Source: BD1-7 clade bacterium
GTDB taxonomy: Bacteria; Pseudomonadota; Gammaproteobacteria; Pseudomonadales; DT-91
DNA length: 64,000 bases
Reading direction: 5' to 3'
Assembly (NCBI GenBank): GCA_902705865.1
Contig: CACSIO010000023.1
Coordinates: 211,690-275,689 of the forward strand
Shown here: positions 38,293 to 47,114 of the stretch, in pieces
Position numbering within the stretch: position 1 is the first letter of the stretch
Layout of the letters: each line of letters opens with the position of its first letter
The notes under the pieces: generated by a model
Seen by the model: the letters and a program-made list of their open reading frames with translations, nothing else
What the model was told of the DNA's origin: nothing
Databases searched by the model: none
Made by a program: the position numbers and the translations under genes

Positions 38293-38847
38293 TTAAGCGG
38301 CCGCTGCGTTAAAGAAACGAGGATCACGAACCAAGCTGAAGGGGCTGAATGTCATCCAGACAATACCATCCTGATGGTGAATTCCTTGAGAATACGGTGC
38401 CAGATATTGCTGCTCTGTCGGAACCGGTTCAATACTGGCATCTTCGGGGAAATGCTGCATACCATAGACTTCATTAACAACCAGTCCGGCATACAAATCG
38501 CCAAGTTCCAAAACCAATACACGGCGTTTCTTTTTATTAGTCTGGCTGACACTGAGTGCCTGCCCGCCGAAAAAAAATTCTAAATCAAACAGAGGCATTA
38601 AACGCCCCCGCACATTCGCCAAGCCCAACACCCAATCTTGTACACCCGGCAAACGGGTAACGCTGGGTACAGGGAACATCTCGACGACTTCGCCTAACGG
38701 GGCAATCATACGCTGCCCTAAAATGCTGAAACCGATGCCACTCCAGCTCGTTTGAATTTTTCGCTGCGCCGGCAATTCAGGCTTTAGCGCCTGAACGTGC
38801 TCAGTTAGCTGAACAAGCAGATCAAAGGGTTCAATCTCGGCTGACAT
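38293..38847 (-). CDS. pilI: CheW-type adaptor PilI
   Basis: A 184-residue CheW-domain protein coupling PilJ to ChpA. Typical strands are GIGFSILGQRMIAPLGEVVE, GLANVRGRLMPLFDLEFFFG (the conserved N-V-R-G-x3-P-x-x-D-L) and GLVVNEVYGMQHFP. It sits between pilH and pilJ in the order pilG-pilH-pilI-pilJ, 21 bases after pilH. The assignment is by domain and synteny. Confidence 0.92.
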   Translation of the reverse strand: MSAEIEPFDLLVQLTEHVQALKPELPAQRKIQTSWSGIGFSILGQRMIAPLGEVVEMFPVPSVTRLPGVQDWVLGLANVRGRLMPLFDLEFFFGGQALSVSQTNKKKRRVLVLELGDLYAGLVVNEVYGMQHFPEDASIEPVPTEQQYLAPYSQGIHHQDGIVWMTFSPFSLVRDPRFFNAAAA

Positions 38848-38868
38848 GGCGTGACAACTATCCCTGTT

Positions 38869-39234
38869 TTATGAAGCCAAGGCTTCATCGATCGCTTTAA
38901 CCAACGCCTTTTCATCAATCGGCTTGGTAAGATAACTGGACGCTCCCTGGCGCTTCCCCCAAAGACGATCGGTTTCTTGATCTTTGGTAGTCACAATGAT
39001 GACGGGAATATGGCTTGTCTCTGCATTCTTTGTCAGCTGACGCGTCGCCTGAAATCCGTTGATCCCGGGCATAACAACATCCATTAACACAAGATCGGGC
39101 AGTTCTTTCTTCGCAAGAGCAACCCCTTCCTCACCGCCACTGGCTTTCCAGATTTGGTGACCTTTCCTGGTCAAGATTTCTTCCATCTTGAATGTTTCTG
39201 TCGGGGAATCATCAACGATGAGAATTCGAGCCAT
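38869..39234 (-). CDS. pilH: PilH response regulator
   Basis: A 121-residue single receiver domain: ARILIVDDSPTE (acidic pair), phospho-acceptor Asp in LVLMDVVMPGINGFQ, and the switch Lys in YLTKPI. The length is exactly that of Pseudomonas PilH. The ATG at 39234 has GGTGGAG before it; a GTG four codons earlier would give 125 residues but places that ribosome site inside the gene. PilH is thought to favour retraction through PilT or act as a phosphate sink. Confidence 0.93.
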   Translation of the reverse strand: MARILIVDDSPTETFKMEEILTRKGHQIWKASGGEEGVALAKKELPDLVLMDVVMPGINGFQATRQLTKNAETSHIPVIIVTTKDQETDRLWGKRQGASSYLTKPIDEKALVKAIDEALAS

Positions 39235-39305
39235 TATCGTCTCCACCTTAGATACTTATATTCGTGCATTAAACATGTAAATCGCACCGTGCGTTATACA
39301 TTCAT

Positions 39306-39689
39306 TCAATGCGTTACATGCGCCTCAATAGCACTGATAAGCTCGGACTTACTAAACGGCTTAGTTAGATACTGGTCAGAGCCAACGATACGACCTTTGG
39401 CTTTGTCGAACAAACCATCCTTACTAGAAAGCATGATAACAGGTGTCGACTTGAATTCGCTGTTATTCTTGATCAGCGCACAAGTTTGATAGCCATCTAG
39501 GCGAGGCATCATAATATCAACAAAGATGATATTCGGCTTAGTGTCAGCAATCTTGGCTAACGCGTCAAAACCATCAACGGCGGTAATGACTTCACAACCA
39601 ACTTTTTTCAGCAAGGTTTCGGCGGTACGACGAATAGTCTTACTATCATCGATGACCATTACTTTGAGGTTTTCGAAATTACCTTCCAT
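39306..39689 (-). CDS. pilG: PilG response regulator
   Basis: A 127-residue single receiver: KVMVIDDSKTIRRTAETLL, phospho-acceptor Asp in IIFVDIMMPRLDGYQ, Lys in YLTKPFSKSEL. It is the first gene of the pil-chp operon and the response regulator linked to pilus extension and cAMP control in Pseudomonas. The 257-base region to gshB (39690-39946) must hold the divergent promoters. I see TTGTTA-like and TAATTA-like boxes upstream of pilG, but nothing convincing. Confidence 0.93.
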   Translation of the reverse strand: MEGNFENLKVMVIDDSKTIRRTAETLLKKVGCEVITAVDGFDALAKIADTKPNIIFVDIMMPRLDGYQTCALIKNNSEFKSTPVIMLSSKDGLFDKAKGRIVGSDQYLTKPFSKSELISAIEAHVTH

Positions 39690-39946
39690 AATGCGGGCCT
39701 TTTAACAGTACAGATAGGTGGCTTTAATTAATTATTATGTACTCACCGTACTAACAAACTCAGAACGCGAGCAACAAGCAAAATACCTCCTTCGCAAGGT
39801 GCTGTCTACGGCTACTTGTCAATTAAGTAAAATACAGGCAATGTTCACCACAATTCATTGACACCAATTGCCGCAGTACCCAAACAACTGGCACATTTGT
39901 GCAAAAAGTGACGCAATTGGGCACCCGAATCAAGACAGGAAAAACC

Positions 39947-40897
39947 ATGAATATCAAACTCGGCATCGTCATGGACCCCATTGAGTCCATCAATTACAAA
40001 AAAGACAGCTCACTGGCCATGTTATGGGCTGCTAGCGACAGAGGCTGGGATCTTTTTTACATGGAAGCGAAGGATCTATTCATTGATCAAGGCGACCCGA
40101 AAGCCAATGCCTCTCGCTTAAAGGTATTTCGCGACCCTCAAAAATGGTTTGAAAAATCCGACAAAGACGTCATTGATCTAGATTCTCTCGATGTCGTTTT
40201 GATGCGGAAAGATCCGCCATTTGATAACGAATTCATCTACAACACGTATATCCTTGAAGCTGCAGAGCAACGAGGCACGCTAATCGTCAACAAGCCGTCA
40301 AGCCTACGCGATTGCAATGAGAAAATTTTTGCCACTCAATTTCCACAGTGCTGCCCACCACATCGAGTAACCAGCAGCCCCGAATTACTGCGCGATTTTC
40401 ACAAACAGTATGGAGATGTTATTTTTAAACCCTTGGATGGTATGGGGGGATCACAAATCTTCCGGCTGAAGCCTGAAGACCCTAACGTCAGTGTTATTAT
40501 CGAAACCCTAACGGCATACGGCACCCAAACCATCATGGCGCAGGAGTTTTTGCCCGCAATCACCGAAGGTGACAAGCGTATACTGATTGTCGATGGCGAA
40601 CCCATGCCCTTTGGCTTAGCGCGCATCCCTGCGAGCGGAGAAACCCGCGGCAACTTGGCGGCCGGCGGCAGAGGCGAACCGGTTGCACTCAACGATCGAG
40701 ACTACTGGATCTGCGAACAAATCATCCCGACGCTTAACGAGAAAGGCCTGCTATTTGTCGGCCTCGATGTGATCGGCGACCACCTGACAGAAATAAATGT
40801 CACAAGTCCTACCTGTATTCGTGAAATAGATAACGCGCATGAATTGGATATTGCCGGTAAACTTATGGATGCCATTGAAAAACGTTTGGCTGTATAG
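39947..40897 (+). CDS. gshB: Glutathione synthetase
   Basis: A 316-residue ATP-grasp enzyme joining gamma-glutamylcysteine and glycine. It opens with IKLGIVMDPIESINYKKDS, has VLMRKDPPFD and NKPSSLRDCNEK, and the ATP-grasp core VIFKPLDGMGGSQIFR, then NLAAGGRGE and EINVTSPTCIREID. I used the ATG at 39947 with an AGGAAA site rather than the longer in-frame start at 39899. The divergent gshB-pilG arrangement is conserved in Pseudomonas. A hairpin-plus-T-run follows it. Confidence 0.96.
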   Translation: MNIKLGIVMDPIESINYKKDSSLAMLWAASDRGWDLFYMEAKDLFIDQGDPKANASRLKVFRDPQKWFEKSDKDVIDLDSLDVVLMRKDPPFDNEFIYNTYILEAAEQRGTLIVNKPSSLRDCNEKIFATQFPQCCPPHRVTSSPELLRDFHKQYGDVIFKPLDGMGGSQIFRLKPEDPNVSVIIETLTAYGTQTIMAQEFLPAITEGDKRILIVDGEPMPFGLARIPASGETRGNLAAGGRGEPVALNDRDYWICEQIIPTLNEKGLLFVGLDVIGDHLTEINVTSPTCIREIDNAHELDIAGKLMDAIEKRLAV

Positions 40898-40925
40898 CCA
40901 TCGTCAAAAATAATAAACGGGCAAA

Positions 40926-40965
40926 AGAATCAGACAGCTACGCATCGTCTGATTCTCCCCTTTTT
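40926..40965 (+). terminator. Probable intrinsic terminator after gshB
   Basis: A 10-bp stem AGAATCAGAC / GTCTGATTCT with an 11-base loop is followed by CCCC and TTTTT, 29 bases after the gshB stop. The C-run between stem and T-run makes it less than ideal. The downstream tonB may then need its own promoter. Confidence 0.7.
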
Positions 40966-40985
40966 CACACCAGGTTACTTTGAGC

Positions 40986-41861
40986 ATGTTGTATCACGAT
41001 CCGGCCGCCAAAACCCATAACCGCCTCGGCTTCACGTTGTCGATGGCGATCGCGCTGCATGTGGCCGTGATTCTCGGACTCGGTTTTGCATTGCAACTAC
41101 CTAAAGCGCCGGCCAGCAAACGTATCGACATCACCCTGTCGCAGTTCAAAACTGACAAAAACATTTACGATGCAGACTTCGTTGCGCAAACCAACCAAGA
41201 AGCCAGTGGCACAGAGTCCAGCAAAAAAGAGCTCACCACTGACCACCAAGCGGCGATCAGCAGTGCCGTTATCAACGACACTCAGGTTCAACAGCTTACC
41301 CCAAGGCAAAGACAGGCCAGCCAGCAGGTACAGATTGTAAGCACCCAGTCGGAAAGCGACCGCGAAGCCTTATCACCCAAACAAAAACGCACGCTGGAGC
41401 AACAACTGGTTAGTGGCCGCGATGATCTCTACCAACGCCAACTGGAAATCGCATCATTGCAGGCAAAACTGGATCAAACACGCCAGGAATACGCACGACT
41501 GCCGAAGGTTCGCCGCCTGTCATCCGTTGCTACCAAGGCCGCAGTCGACGCCGAATACCTGTATCACTGGCAGCAACGCATCGAAGCCATTGGCAATGAA
41601 CACTACCCACAGCAAGCACGCACAAAAGGCTTGTACGGCGACCTACAAATGGTCGTGAGCATTCACGCCGATGGTACATTGGAAGAAGCGAAAGTCGTAA
41701 AAAGCTCAGGCCACAAACTACTCGACGATGCCGCACTGCGTATCGTGCGACTTGCTAGCCCGTACGCGCCATTTCCGCCCGAAATCCGGAAAGACGCCGA
41801 CATGCTTGAAATTGTTCGCACTTGGCGATTTAGTAAAAACCAGTTCAGTCAATTACAATAG
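40986..41861 (+). CDS. TonB-family energy transducer
   Basis: A 291-residue TonB-like protein: short cytoplasmic N-terminus, one membrane anchor (about 17-37), a long periplasmic region with Gln/Arg-rich coiled coil (about 95-170), and the C-terminal TonB domain (HYPQQARTKGLYGDLQMVVS onward, with YAPFPPEI and a final TWRFSK). The proline-rich spacer of classic TonB is missing. It couples the proton motive force via ExbBD to outer-membrane receptors or another envelope process. No exbBD is adjacent. A TTG two codons upstream is better spaced from an AGG, so the exact start is open. In P. aeruginosa the homologue beside gshB is TonB3, needed for twitching. Confidence 0.88.
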   Translation: MLYHDPAAKTHNRLGFTLSMAIALHVAVILGLGFALQLPKAPASKRIDITLSQFKTDKNIYDADFVAQTNQEASGTESSKKELTTDHQAAISSAVINDTQVQQLTPRQRQASQQVQIVSTQSESDREALSPKQKRTLEQQLVSGRDDLYQRQLEIASLQAKLDQTRQEYARLPKVRRLSSVATKAAVDAEYLYHWQQRIEAIGNEHYPQQARTKGLYGDLQMVVSIHADGTLEEAKVVKSSGHKLLDDAALRIVRLASPYAPFPPEIRKDADMLEIVRTWRFSKNQFSQLQ

Positions 41862-41865
41862 ACTT

Positions 41866-42441
41866 ATGCCTGACTCACAATCGCCAGTACTCGACACCCG
41901 CGGCCAATTCCTCATCGCTATGCCAGGATTGGAAGATCCCCTATTTGCCGGAAGCCTGATCTATATTCTGGATCACACGGATGAGGGGGCGACGGGATTA
42001 ATCGTCAACCGCCCGATGGACGTTTCTGAAGACGAAGTGCTTGAGCAGTTTGATAAGGATCACCCCCACGCCCATGGTAACCATCCGATCTACCAAGGTG
42101 GCCCGGTCGATACGCAACGCGGCTTTGTGCTGCATGCGCCTGGCGATACACAATGGGGGCATGAGATTCCGCTAACGGACAATCTGCATTGCACGATGTC
42201 AGCCGACATCCTGGAAGCCATTGCTGGCGGTAAAAACATCGGTGAACATCTAGTCATTCTCGGCTATGCCGGCTGGGATGCCGGCCAACTGGAACAAGAA
42301 ATTGCCGATAACGCCTGGCTGATAGCACCGGCGACAGAGTCAATATTACTTGAAACCCGTTTCGAACACCGCCTAGATGCCGTGATGGCACAACTAGGCA
42401 TCGACTACCACAGCCTGTCGCCAATGGCAGGTCACGCGTAA
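41866..42441 (+). CDS. yqgE: YqgE/AlgH family protein
   Basis: A 191-residue UPF0301 protein: GQFLIAMPGLEDPLFAGSLI, EGATGLIVNRPMD, YQGGPVDTQRGFVLH and LGYAGWDAGQLEQEI are all family signatures. Function is not firmly known; the Pseudomonas homologue is AlgH. I chose the ATG at 41866, four bases after the tonB-like stop; in-frame starts upstream overlap that gene. It belongs to the conserved gshB-tonB-yqgE-ruvX group. Confidence 0.93.
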   Translation: MPDSQSPVLDTRGQFLIAMPGLEDPLFAGSLIYILDHTDEGATGLIVNRPMDVSEDEVLEQFDKDHPHAHGNHPIYQGGPVDTQRGFVLHAPGDTQWGHEIPLTDNLHCTMSADILEAIAGGKNIGEHLVILGYAGWDAGQLEQEIADNAWLIAPATESILLETRFEHRLDAVMAQLGIDYHSLSPMAGHA

Positions 42442-42492
42442 ACCCATCCCGCCTAGCTGGCAAGACGCAGCTGTAAACGATTCGGCACACAT

Positions 42493-42918
42493 ATGACTTC
42501 AACGATTCGCGCCATGGCGTTTGACTTTGGTACTAAACGTATCGGTATCGCTTTTGGCCAAAGCCTGACACAAACCAGCGAACCCATCCCTGAAATAACG
42601 GCCCGCGATGGCATTCCGGATTGGCAAGAAATTGAAAAACTGTTGAATGAATGGCAACCCGATGTATTGGTAACCGGATTACCATTAAATATGGACGGCA
42701 CCAGCAACGCAATGTGCCAGCGTGCACGCAAGTTTGCACGACGCCTGCACGGGCGATTCGGACTCCCGAGCCATGTCTGGGATGAACGCCTCAGTTCTGA
42801 AGCTGCGAAAGAAGAGCAACCCGCCCATAATTACAAACAGAGTGCCGTTGATAGCCTCGCTGCTTGTTACATCCTGACGAGCTGGTTTTACAATGACATG
42901 CCTAACGATCCGGCGTAA
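42493..42918 (+). CDS. ruvX: RuvX/YqgF, Holliday-junction-resolvase-like protein
   Basis: A 141-residue RNase H-fold protein with AFDFGTKRIGIAFGQ (first catalytic Asp), VTGLPLNMDGT, WDERLSSEAA (Glu/Asp pair) and a final Asp in QSAVDSLAACYIL. YqgF is essential in several bacteria and implicated in 16S rRNA 5' end processing or recombination. The pair yqgE-ruvX is conserved. It is convergent with pilU, 17 bases away, with a hairpin over the junction. Confidence 0.94.
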   Translation: MTSTIRAMAFDFGTKRIGIAFGQSLTQTSEPIPEITARDGIPDWQEIEKLLNEWQPDVLVTGLPLNMDGTSNAMCQRARKFARRLHGRFGLPSHVWDERLSSEAAKEEQPAHNYKQSAVDSLAACYILTSWFYNDMPNDPA

Positions 42919-42928
42919 CACCGGATCG
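42906..42928. other. Hairpin at the ruvX/pilU convergence
   Basis: An 8-bp perfect stem CGATCCGG / CCGGATCG has the ruvX stop codon TAA inside its 7-base loop. It has no T-run on either side; it may act as a weak bidirectional end signal. Confidence 0.4.
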
Positions 42929-42935
42929 CATACGA

Positions 42936-44084
42936 TTAGCGACGCATCATGCCCGATTTCGGATCGTCGTCGTCCCCTTCAATACGAAGACCGCCTTTTT
43001 CCACTTCCTGCATGAAATCGTGCTCACTATCAAGCTTGATCATCAGGCGTAAATCGTTGGCAGAATCCGCCGAGGCAAGCGCGTCTTCATAGGTGATTTC
43101 ACCTTGCTTGAATAATCGGAACAAGGCCTGATCAAAGGTCTGCATACCCGCTTCGTTAGATTTGGCCATCAACGGCTTAAGTCCTGGCACATCGCCCTTA
43201 CGAATCATGTCCTGCGCCAATGGCGTATTCAACATGACTTCAATTGCCGCCCGCCGGCCTTTACCATCGGGCGTACGAATCAATTGCTGCGCGATCATCG
43301 CCTTAAGATTCAATGATAAATCGAGCCACAGTTGATCATGCCGCTCCGGTGGGAAGAAGTTCATGATCCGATCAAGCGCCTGGTTGGCATTGTTGGCGTG
43401 CAAGGTACACAAACACAAGTGCCCCGTCTCAGCGAAGGTAATGGCATGCTCCATCGTTTCACGAGTACGCACCTCACCAATAAGAATCACATCCGGCGCC
43501 TGTCGCAGCGTATTCTTCAACGCAATTTCAAAGGAGTCTGTATCGATACCCACTTCTCGCTGCGTAACGATGCACCCTTGATGCGCATGAATAAATTCGA
43601 TCGGATCCTCAATCGTAATGATATGGCCTTTGCTGTTTTTGTTACGGTGCCCAATCATTGCTGCCAACGAGGTTGATTTACCCGTACCGGTACCACCCAC
43701 AAACACGATCAGGCCACGCTTGGTCATGGCAACATCTTTGATTATCGCTGGCAAACGCAGTTGATCGATATCCGGAATATTGGTTTCTATTCGACGCAAT
43801 ACCATGGCTGCCAGATTCCGCTGATAGAAGGCACTGACACGAAATCGACCAATACCACGGGCGCTAATCGCAAAGTTGAGTTCTTTATCACGCACAAATT
43901 CTTTGCGCTGGCTTTCCGTCATCACAGACAACACCGTTTCGCGGCATTTCTCTGGCGACAATTTAGCATTACTGACCGGCATAACGCGGCCATTGATTTT
44001 GATGCTTGGCGGAACGCCAGTGGTGATGAAAAGGTCTGATGCGCCTTTATCCACCATGAGTTTTAATAGTCGATCAATATCCAC
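42936..44084 (-). CDS. pilU: PilT-dependent twitching ATPase PilU
   Basis: A 382-residue secretion-type ATPase of the PilT/PilU family that helps PilT retract type IV pili. Walker A is GGTGTGKSTSLAAMIG, with ILIGEVRTRETMEHAITFAE (Walker B and Asp box) and the His box TLHANNANQALDRIMNFFP. The extended C-terminus (EKGGLRIEGDDDDPKSG, MMRR) is typical of PilU and absent in PilT. It starts at GTG behind AGGGGA. It lies 65 bases downstream of pilT and is convergent with ruvX. Confidence 0.94.
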   Translation of the reverse strand: MDIDRLLKLMVDKGASDLFITTGVPPSIKINGRVMPVSNAKLSPEKCRETVLSVMTESQRKEFVRDKELNFAISARGIGRFRVSAFYQRNLAAMVLRRIETNIPDIDQLRLPAIIKDVAMTKRGLIVFVGGTGTGKSTSLAAMIGHRNKNSKGHIITIEDPIEFIHAHQGCIVTQREVGIDTDSFEIALKNTLRQAPDVILIGEVRTRETMEHAITFAETGHLCLCTLHANNANQALDRIMNFFPPERHDQLWLDLSLNLKAMIAQQLIRTPDGKGRRAAIEVMLNTPLAQDMIRKGDVPGLKPLMAKSNEAGMQTFDQALFRLFKQGEITYEDALASADSANDLRLMIKLDSEHDFMQEVEKGGLRIEGDDDDPKSGMMRR

Positions 44085-44149
44085 AGTATTCCCCTGAGTC
44101 AGCTGCGCCTATGAACGGATAAACCAGTGTATCAGCCATCTTGGCAGGA

Positions 44150-45187
44150 TTAACGGAAGTTTTCCGGAATTTTGGCCTTATGGCGCGCCGCTTCTTTGGT
44201 AATGAGACGTGCATTGACCAAATCCAGCAACGCCTGATCGAGGGTCTGCATACCAACATTCGCACCAGTTTGAATCGCCGAGTACATTTGCGCGACTTTG
44301 TCTTCACGAATCAAGTTCCGAATCGCCGGGGTACCAATCATGATTTCATGCGCAGCTATACGCCCGCCACCAACTTTTTTCAGTAGTGTTTGAGAAATTA
44401 CCGCTCGCAATGATTCCGACAACATGGAACGTACCATGGATTTTTCCGCGGCCGGAAAGACATCAATAATACGGTCAATTGTTTTCGCTGCAGATTGCGT
44501 ATGCAGTGTGCCAAAAACTACGTGACCGGTTTCTGCCGCCTCCAATGCTAATTTAATCGTCTCAAGGTCACGCAATTCGCCCACTAGGATGATATCCGGA
44601 TCCTCACGCAGTGCCGAACGCAGTGCCGCATTAAAGCCATGGGTATCGCGATGAACCTCACGCTGGTTAACCAAGCATTTCTTGCTCTCATGGACAAATT
44701 CGATCGGGTCTTCGATGGTCAGAATGTGCTCATATTTATGTTCATTGATATGGTCAATCATCGCTGCCAAAGTAGTACTTTTACCGGAACCCGTTGGCCC
44801 GGTAACCAACACCAACCCACGTGGCGTCTCGGAAATATCTTTAAATGCCTGCCCCATACCGAGGTCTTCCATCGTCAGAACTTTGGAGGGAATGGTCCGG
44901 AAAACCGCACCAGCACCACGATTCTGATTAAAGGCATTAACACGGAAACGCGCCACACCGGGAACTTCAAAGGAAAAATCGGTTTCTAAAAACTCTTCGT
45001 AGTCCTTACGCTGTTTATCGTTCATGATTTCATAAATCAGCGAATGTACTTCTTTGTGATCCATTGGTGGCAAATTGATACGGCGAACGTCACCATCCAC
45101 ACGAATCATCGGAGGAAGACCCGCCGACAAGTGCAGATCCGACGCATTTTGTTTTGCGCTGAAGGCCAGTAATTCTGTAATATCCAT
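44150..45187 (-). CDS. pilT: Type IV pilus retraction ATPase PilT
   Basis: A 345-residue hexameric motor that depolymerises pilin. Walker A is GPTGSGKSTTLAAMID, Walker B ILVGELRDLETI, His box TGHVVFGTLHTQSAAKTIDR, and the C-terminal AIRNLIRE motif needed for retraction. The ATG at 45187 is preceded by AGGA at the right distance and gives the normal PilT length (344); an upstream start at 45307 would add 40 unrelated residues. It is divergent from yggS-proC across 284 bases without other genes. Confidence 0.96.
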   Translation of the reverse strand: MDITELLAFSAKQNASDLHLSAGLPPMIRVDGDVRRINLPPMDHKEVHSLIYEIMNDKQRKDYEEFLETDFSFEVPGVARFRVNAFNQNRGAGAVFRTIPSKVLTMEDLGMGQAFKDISETPRGLVLVTGPTGSGKSTTLAAMIDHINEHKYEHILTIEDPIEFVHESKKCLVNQREVHRDTHGFNAALRSALREDPDIILVGELRDLETIKLALEAAETGHVVFGTLHTQSAAKTIDRIIDVFPAAEKSMVRSMLSESLRAVISQTLLKKVGGGRIAAHEIMIGTPAIRNLIREDKVAQMYSAIQTGANVGMQTLDQALLDLVNARLITKEAARHKAKIPENFR

Positions 45188-45471
45188 CGCGATTCCTGAT
45201 CGTTCTTGGTCTATGGCACCAAACCGGTGGTAGCCACAAAGCCGTGGATGTGGGATTTTGCCGTAGGGCTTGTTATTGTTTGTTGCGTTGCAATGCTGAG
45301 CGGGCAACCGTCAGTTTATTGTTCCGTACTACTGCCAGTACCTATTGCCGCCGCCATACGCGTTTAAACGGGCTTATTTTGCAGCGCAGTAGCGACAGTT
45401 TTGCTTCATCAGCCAGCTGATCCGTTCCTGCATCAACACATTGAGAGCAACCAGATAATCCAATCCTATCC

Positions 45472-47106
45472 ATGCCAACCATAGAAGACAATATTGTCGC
45501 GATGAAAAATCGCATTCGCTCAAGCTGCCGGTCAGCTGAACGCAGCGCTAACAGTGTCAAATTGTTAGCTGTCAGCAAAACTCAGCCCGCGGAAAAAATC
45601 CATCAGGCGATCCAAGCAGGCCAATTGGCATTCGGAGAAAACTATGCCGCTGAAGCTGCTGATAAAATCGAACAGCTACCAGAAACCCTCGAATGGCACT
45701 TCATCGGCCCCATTCAATCCAATAAAAGTCGCCTAATCGCTGAAAGATTCGACTGGGTTCATAGCATCGACCGCGCTAAGTTGATTCGCCGCCTCAACGA
45801 ACAACGCCCAGACAGTCAACCACCCTTAAATTGCCTCATTCAGGTCAATATCAGCGAAGAACCCACCAAATCTGGTTGTTTGCCGACTGAAATCGATACC
45901 TTAGCTGCCCTGATCAATAGCGCCGACAAGCTGAGCCTCAGGGGCCTGATGGCAATCCCGCGACCACACGAACAAGGTGCACAAAGCGCGGATGATTTTG
46001 CTAGAATGCAAACTTTGTCACAACAGCTGCAGCGACAATATCCCGAGGCCACCGAGCTATCGATGGGGATGTCCAATGACATGCACACCGCCATTCAACA
46101 TGGTGCAACGATTGTGCGCATTGGCACGGCGATTTTTGGTCAACGCCCGACTCCTGCTCACAAGAATATCGGTACTAACATCACGGGTGAGGCAAGCAAG
46201 CCTCCCTCCCAACGACACAACGACCGACTGACACGCACAAAATCTGTTATTTATAACACAGTTGAACACTCACACCGGATCACTATGAACGATACCAAAA
46301 TTGCTTTTATCGGCGCTGGCAACATGGCGCAAGCCATCATTGGCGGCCTTATCGAACAAGGCTTTGGTGCAGCCAGCATCTATGCCGCATCGCCCGTACA
46401 AGCGGAGATTGATCACCTATCATCATCCCTCGGCATTCAAACAAGCCTCAACAACAGCAGCATTGTCAGCCAGGCTGACGTGGTTGTTTTGGCAGTGAAA
46501 CCCCAACAAATGGCCATTGTTTGTGACGATATTCGTGAAGCGGTTATCGCACATAACCCGCTGATCGTTTCAATCGCGGCAGGGATCACCTGCGAGCTAC
46601 TGACACAATCGCTCAGCGAATCAACCGCCGTTGTACGCAGCATGCCCAACACACCAGCATTGGTGCAAACCGGCGCGACCGGTCTTTTCGCCAACGCCTA
46701 CGTAACAGACACACAAAAAGCACTCAGCGAACAGCTCATGAATGCCATCGGCATCATTGAGTGGATTGATGACGAACAGCTGATGGATGCCGTGACTGCG
46801 CTTTCTGGCAGTGGCCCGGCATACTTTTTTATGGTTATGGAAGCCATGCAAGCTGCAGGCGAAAAGTTAGGCCTGCCTACAGAAACCGCTCGAAATCTAA
46901 CCTTACAAACTGCCTTAGGGGCAGCTAAAATGGCTAATGAAAGTGAGTTTGATGCTGCTGAGCTACGCCGACGTGTGACATCGCCCGGCGGAACAACCGC
47001 AGCAGCACTTGGCGTCTTCGACGATAATGATACTCAGGGTTTATTTGCCAAAGCACTCGCTGCTGCGGACGAACGCGGCCGCGAATTGGCCGAACAAATG
47101 AAATAG
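45472..47106 (+). CDS. In-frame fusion of YggS (PLP homeostasis protein) and ProC (pyrroline-5-carboxylate reductase)
   Basis: A single uninterrupted frame of 544 residues. Residues 1-228 are YggS/PROSC: LLAVSKTQPAEKI (PLP-binding Lys), FGENYAAEA, WHFIGPIQSNK, LSMGMSNDMHTAI and RIGTAIFGQR, where YggS normally ends. Residues about 229-270 form a polar linker. Residues about 271-544 are ProC: MNDTKIAFIGAGNMAQAIIG, AVKPQQM, MPNTPALV, TALSGSGPAYFF and RRVTSPGGTTAAAL. ProC makes proline from pyrroline-5-carboxylate using NAD(P)H. In relatives these are separate adjacent genes, so here the stop of yggS is absent. The ProC part may also start internally at its own ATG (about 46285). yggT follows 8 bases later. 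Confidence 0.9.
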   Translation: MPTIEDNIVAMKNRIRSSCRSAERSANSVKLLAVSKTQPAEKIHQAIQAGQLAFGENYAAEAADKIEQLPETLEWHFIGPIQSNKSRLIAERFDWVHSIDRAKLIRRLNEQRPDSQPPLNCLIQVNISEEPTKSGCLPTEIDTLAALINSADKLSLRGLMAIPRPHEQGAQSADDFARMQTLSQQLQRQYPEATELSMGMSNDMHTAIQHGATIVRIGTAIFGQRPTPAHKNIGTNITGEASKPPSQRHNDRLTRTKSVIYNTVEHSHRITMNDTKIAFIGAGNMAQAIIGGLIEQGFGAASIYAASPVQAEIDHLSSSLGIQTSLNNSSIVSQADVVVLAVKPQQMAIVCDDIREAVIAHNPLIVSIAAGITCELLTQSLSESTAVVRSMPNTPALVQTGATGLFANAYVTDTQKALSEQLMNAIGIIEWIDDEQLMDAVTALSGSGPAYFFMVMEAMQAAGEKLGLPTETARNLTLQTALGAAKMANESEFDAAELRRRVTSPGGTTAAALGVFDDNDTQGLFAKALAAADERGRELAEQMK

Positions 47107-47114
47107 GACTGCTC

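Noticed and set aside
39858..39863. TTGACA as the gshB -35 box
   Set aside because: No acceptable -10 hexamer occurs 16-18 bases downstream.
45188..45307. N-terminal extension of pilT
   Set aside because: The extra 40 residues are not PilT-like, and the ATG at 45187 has a proper ribosome site and gives the normal length.
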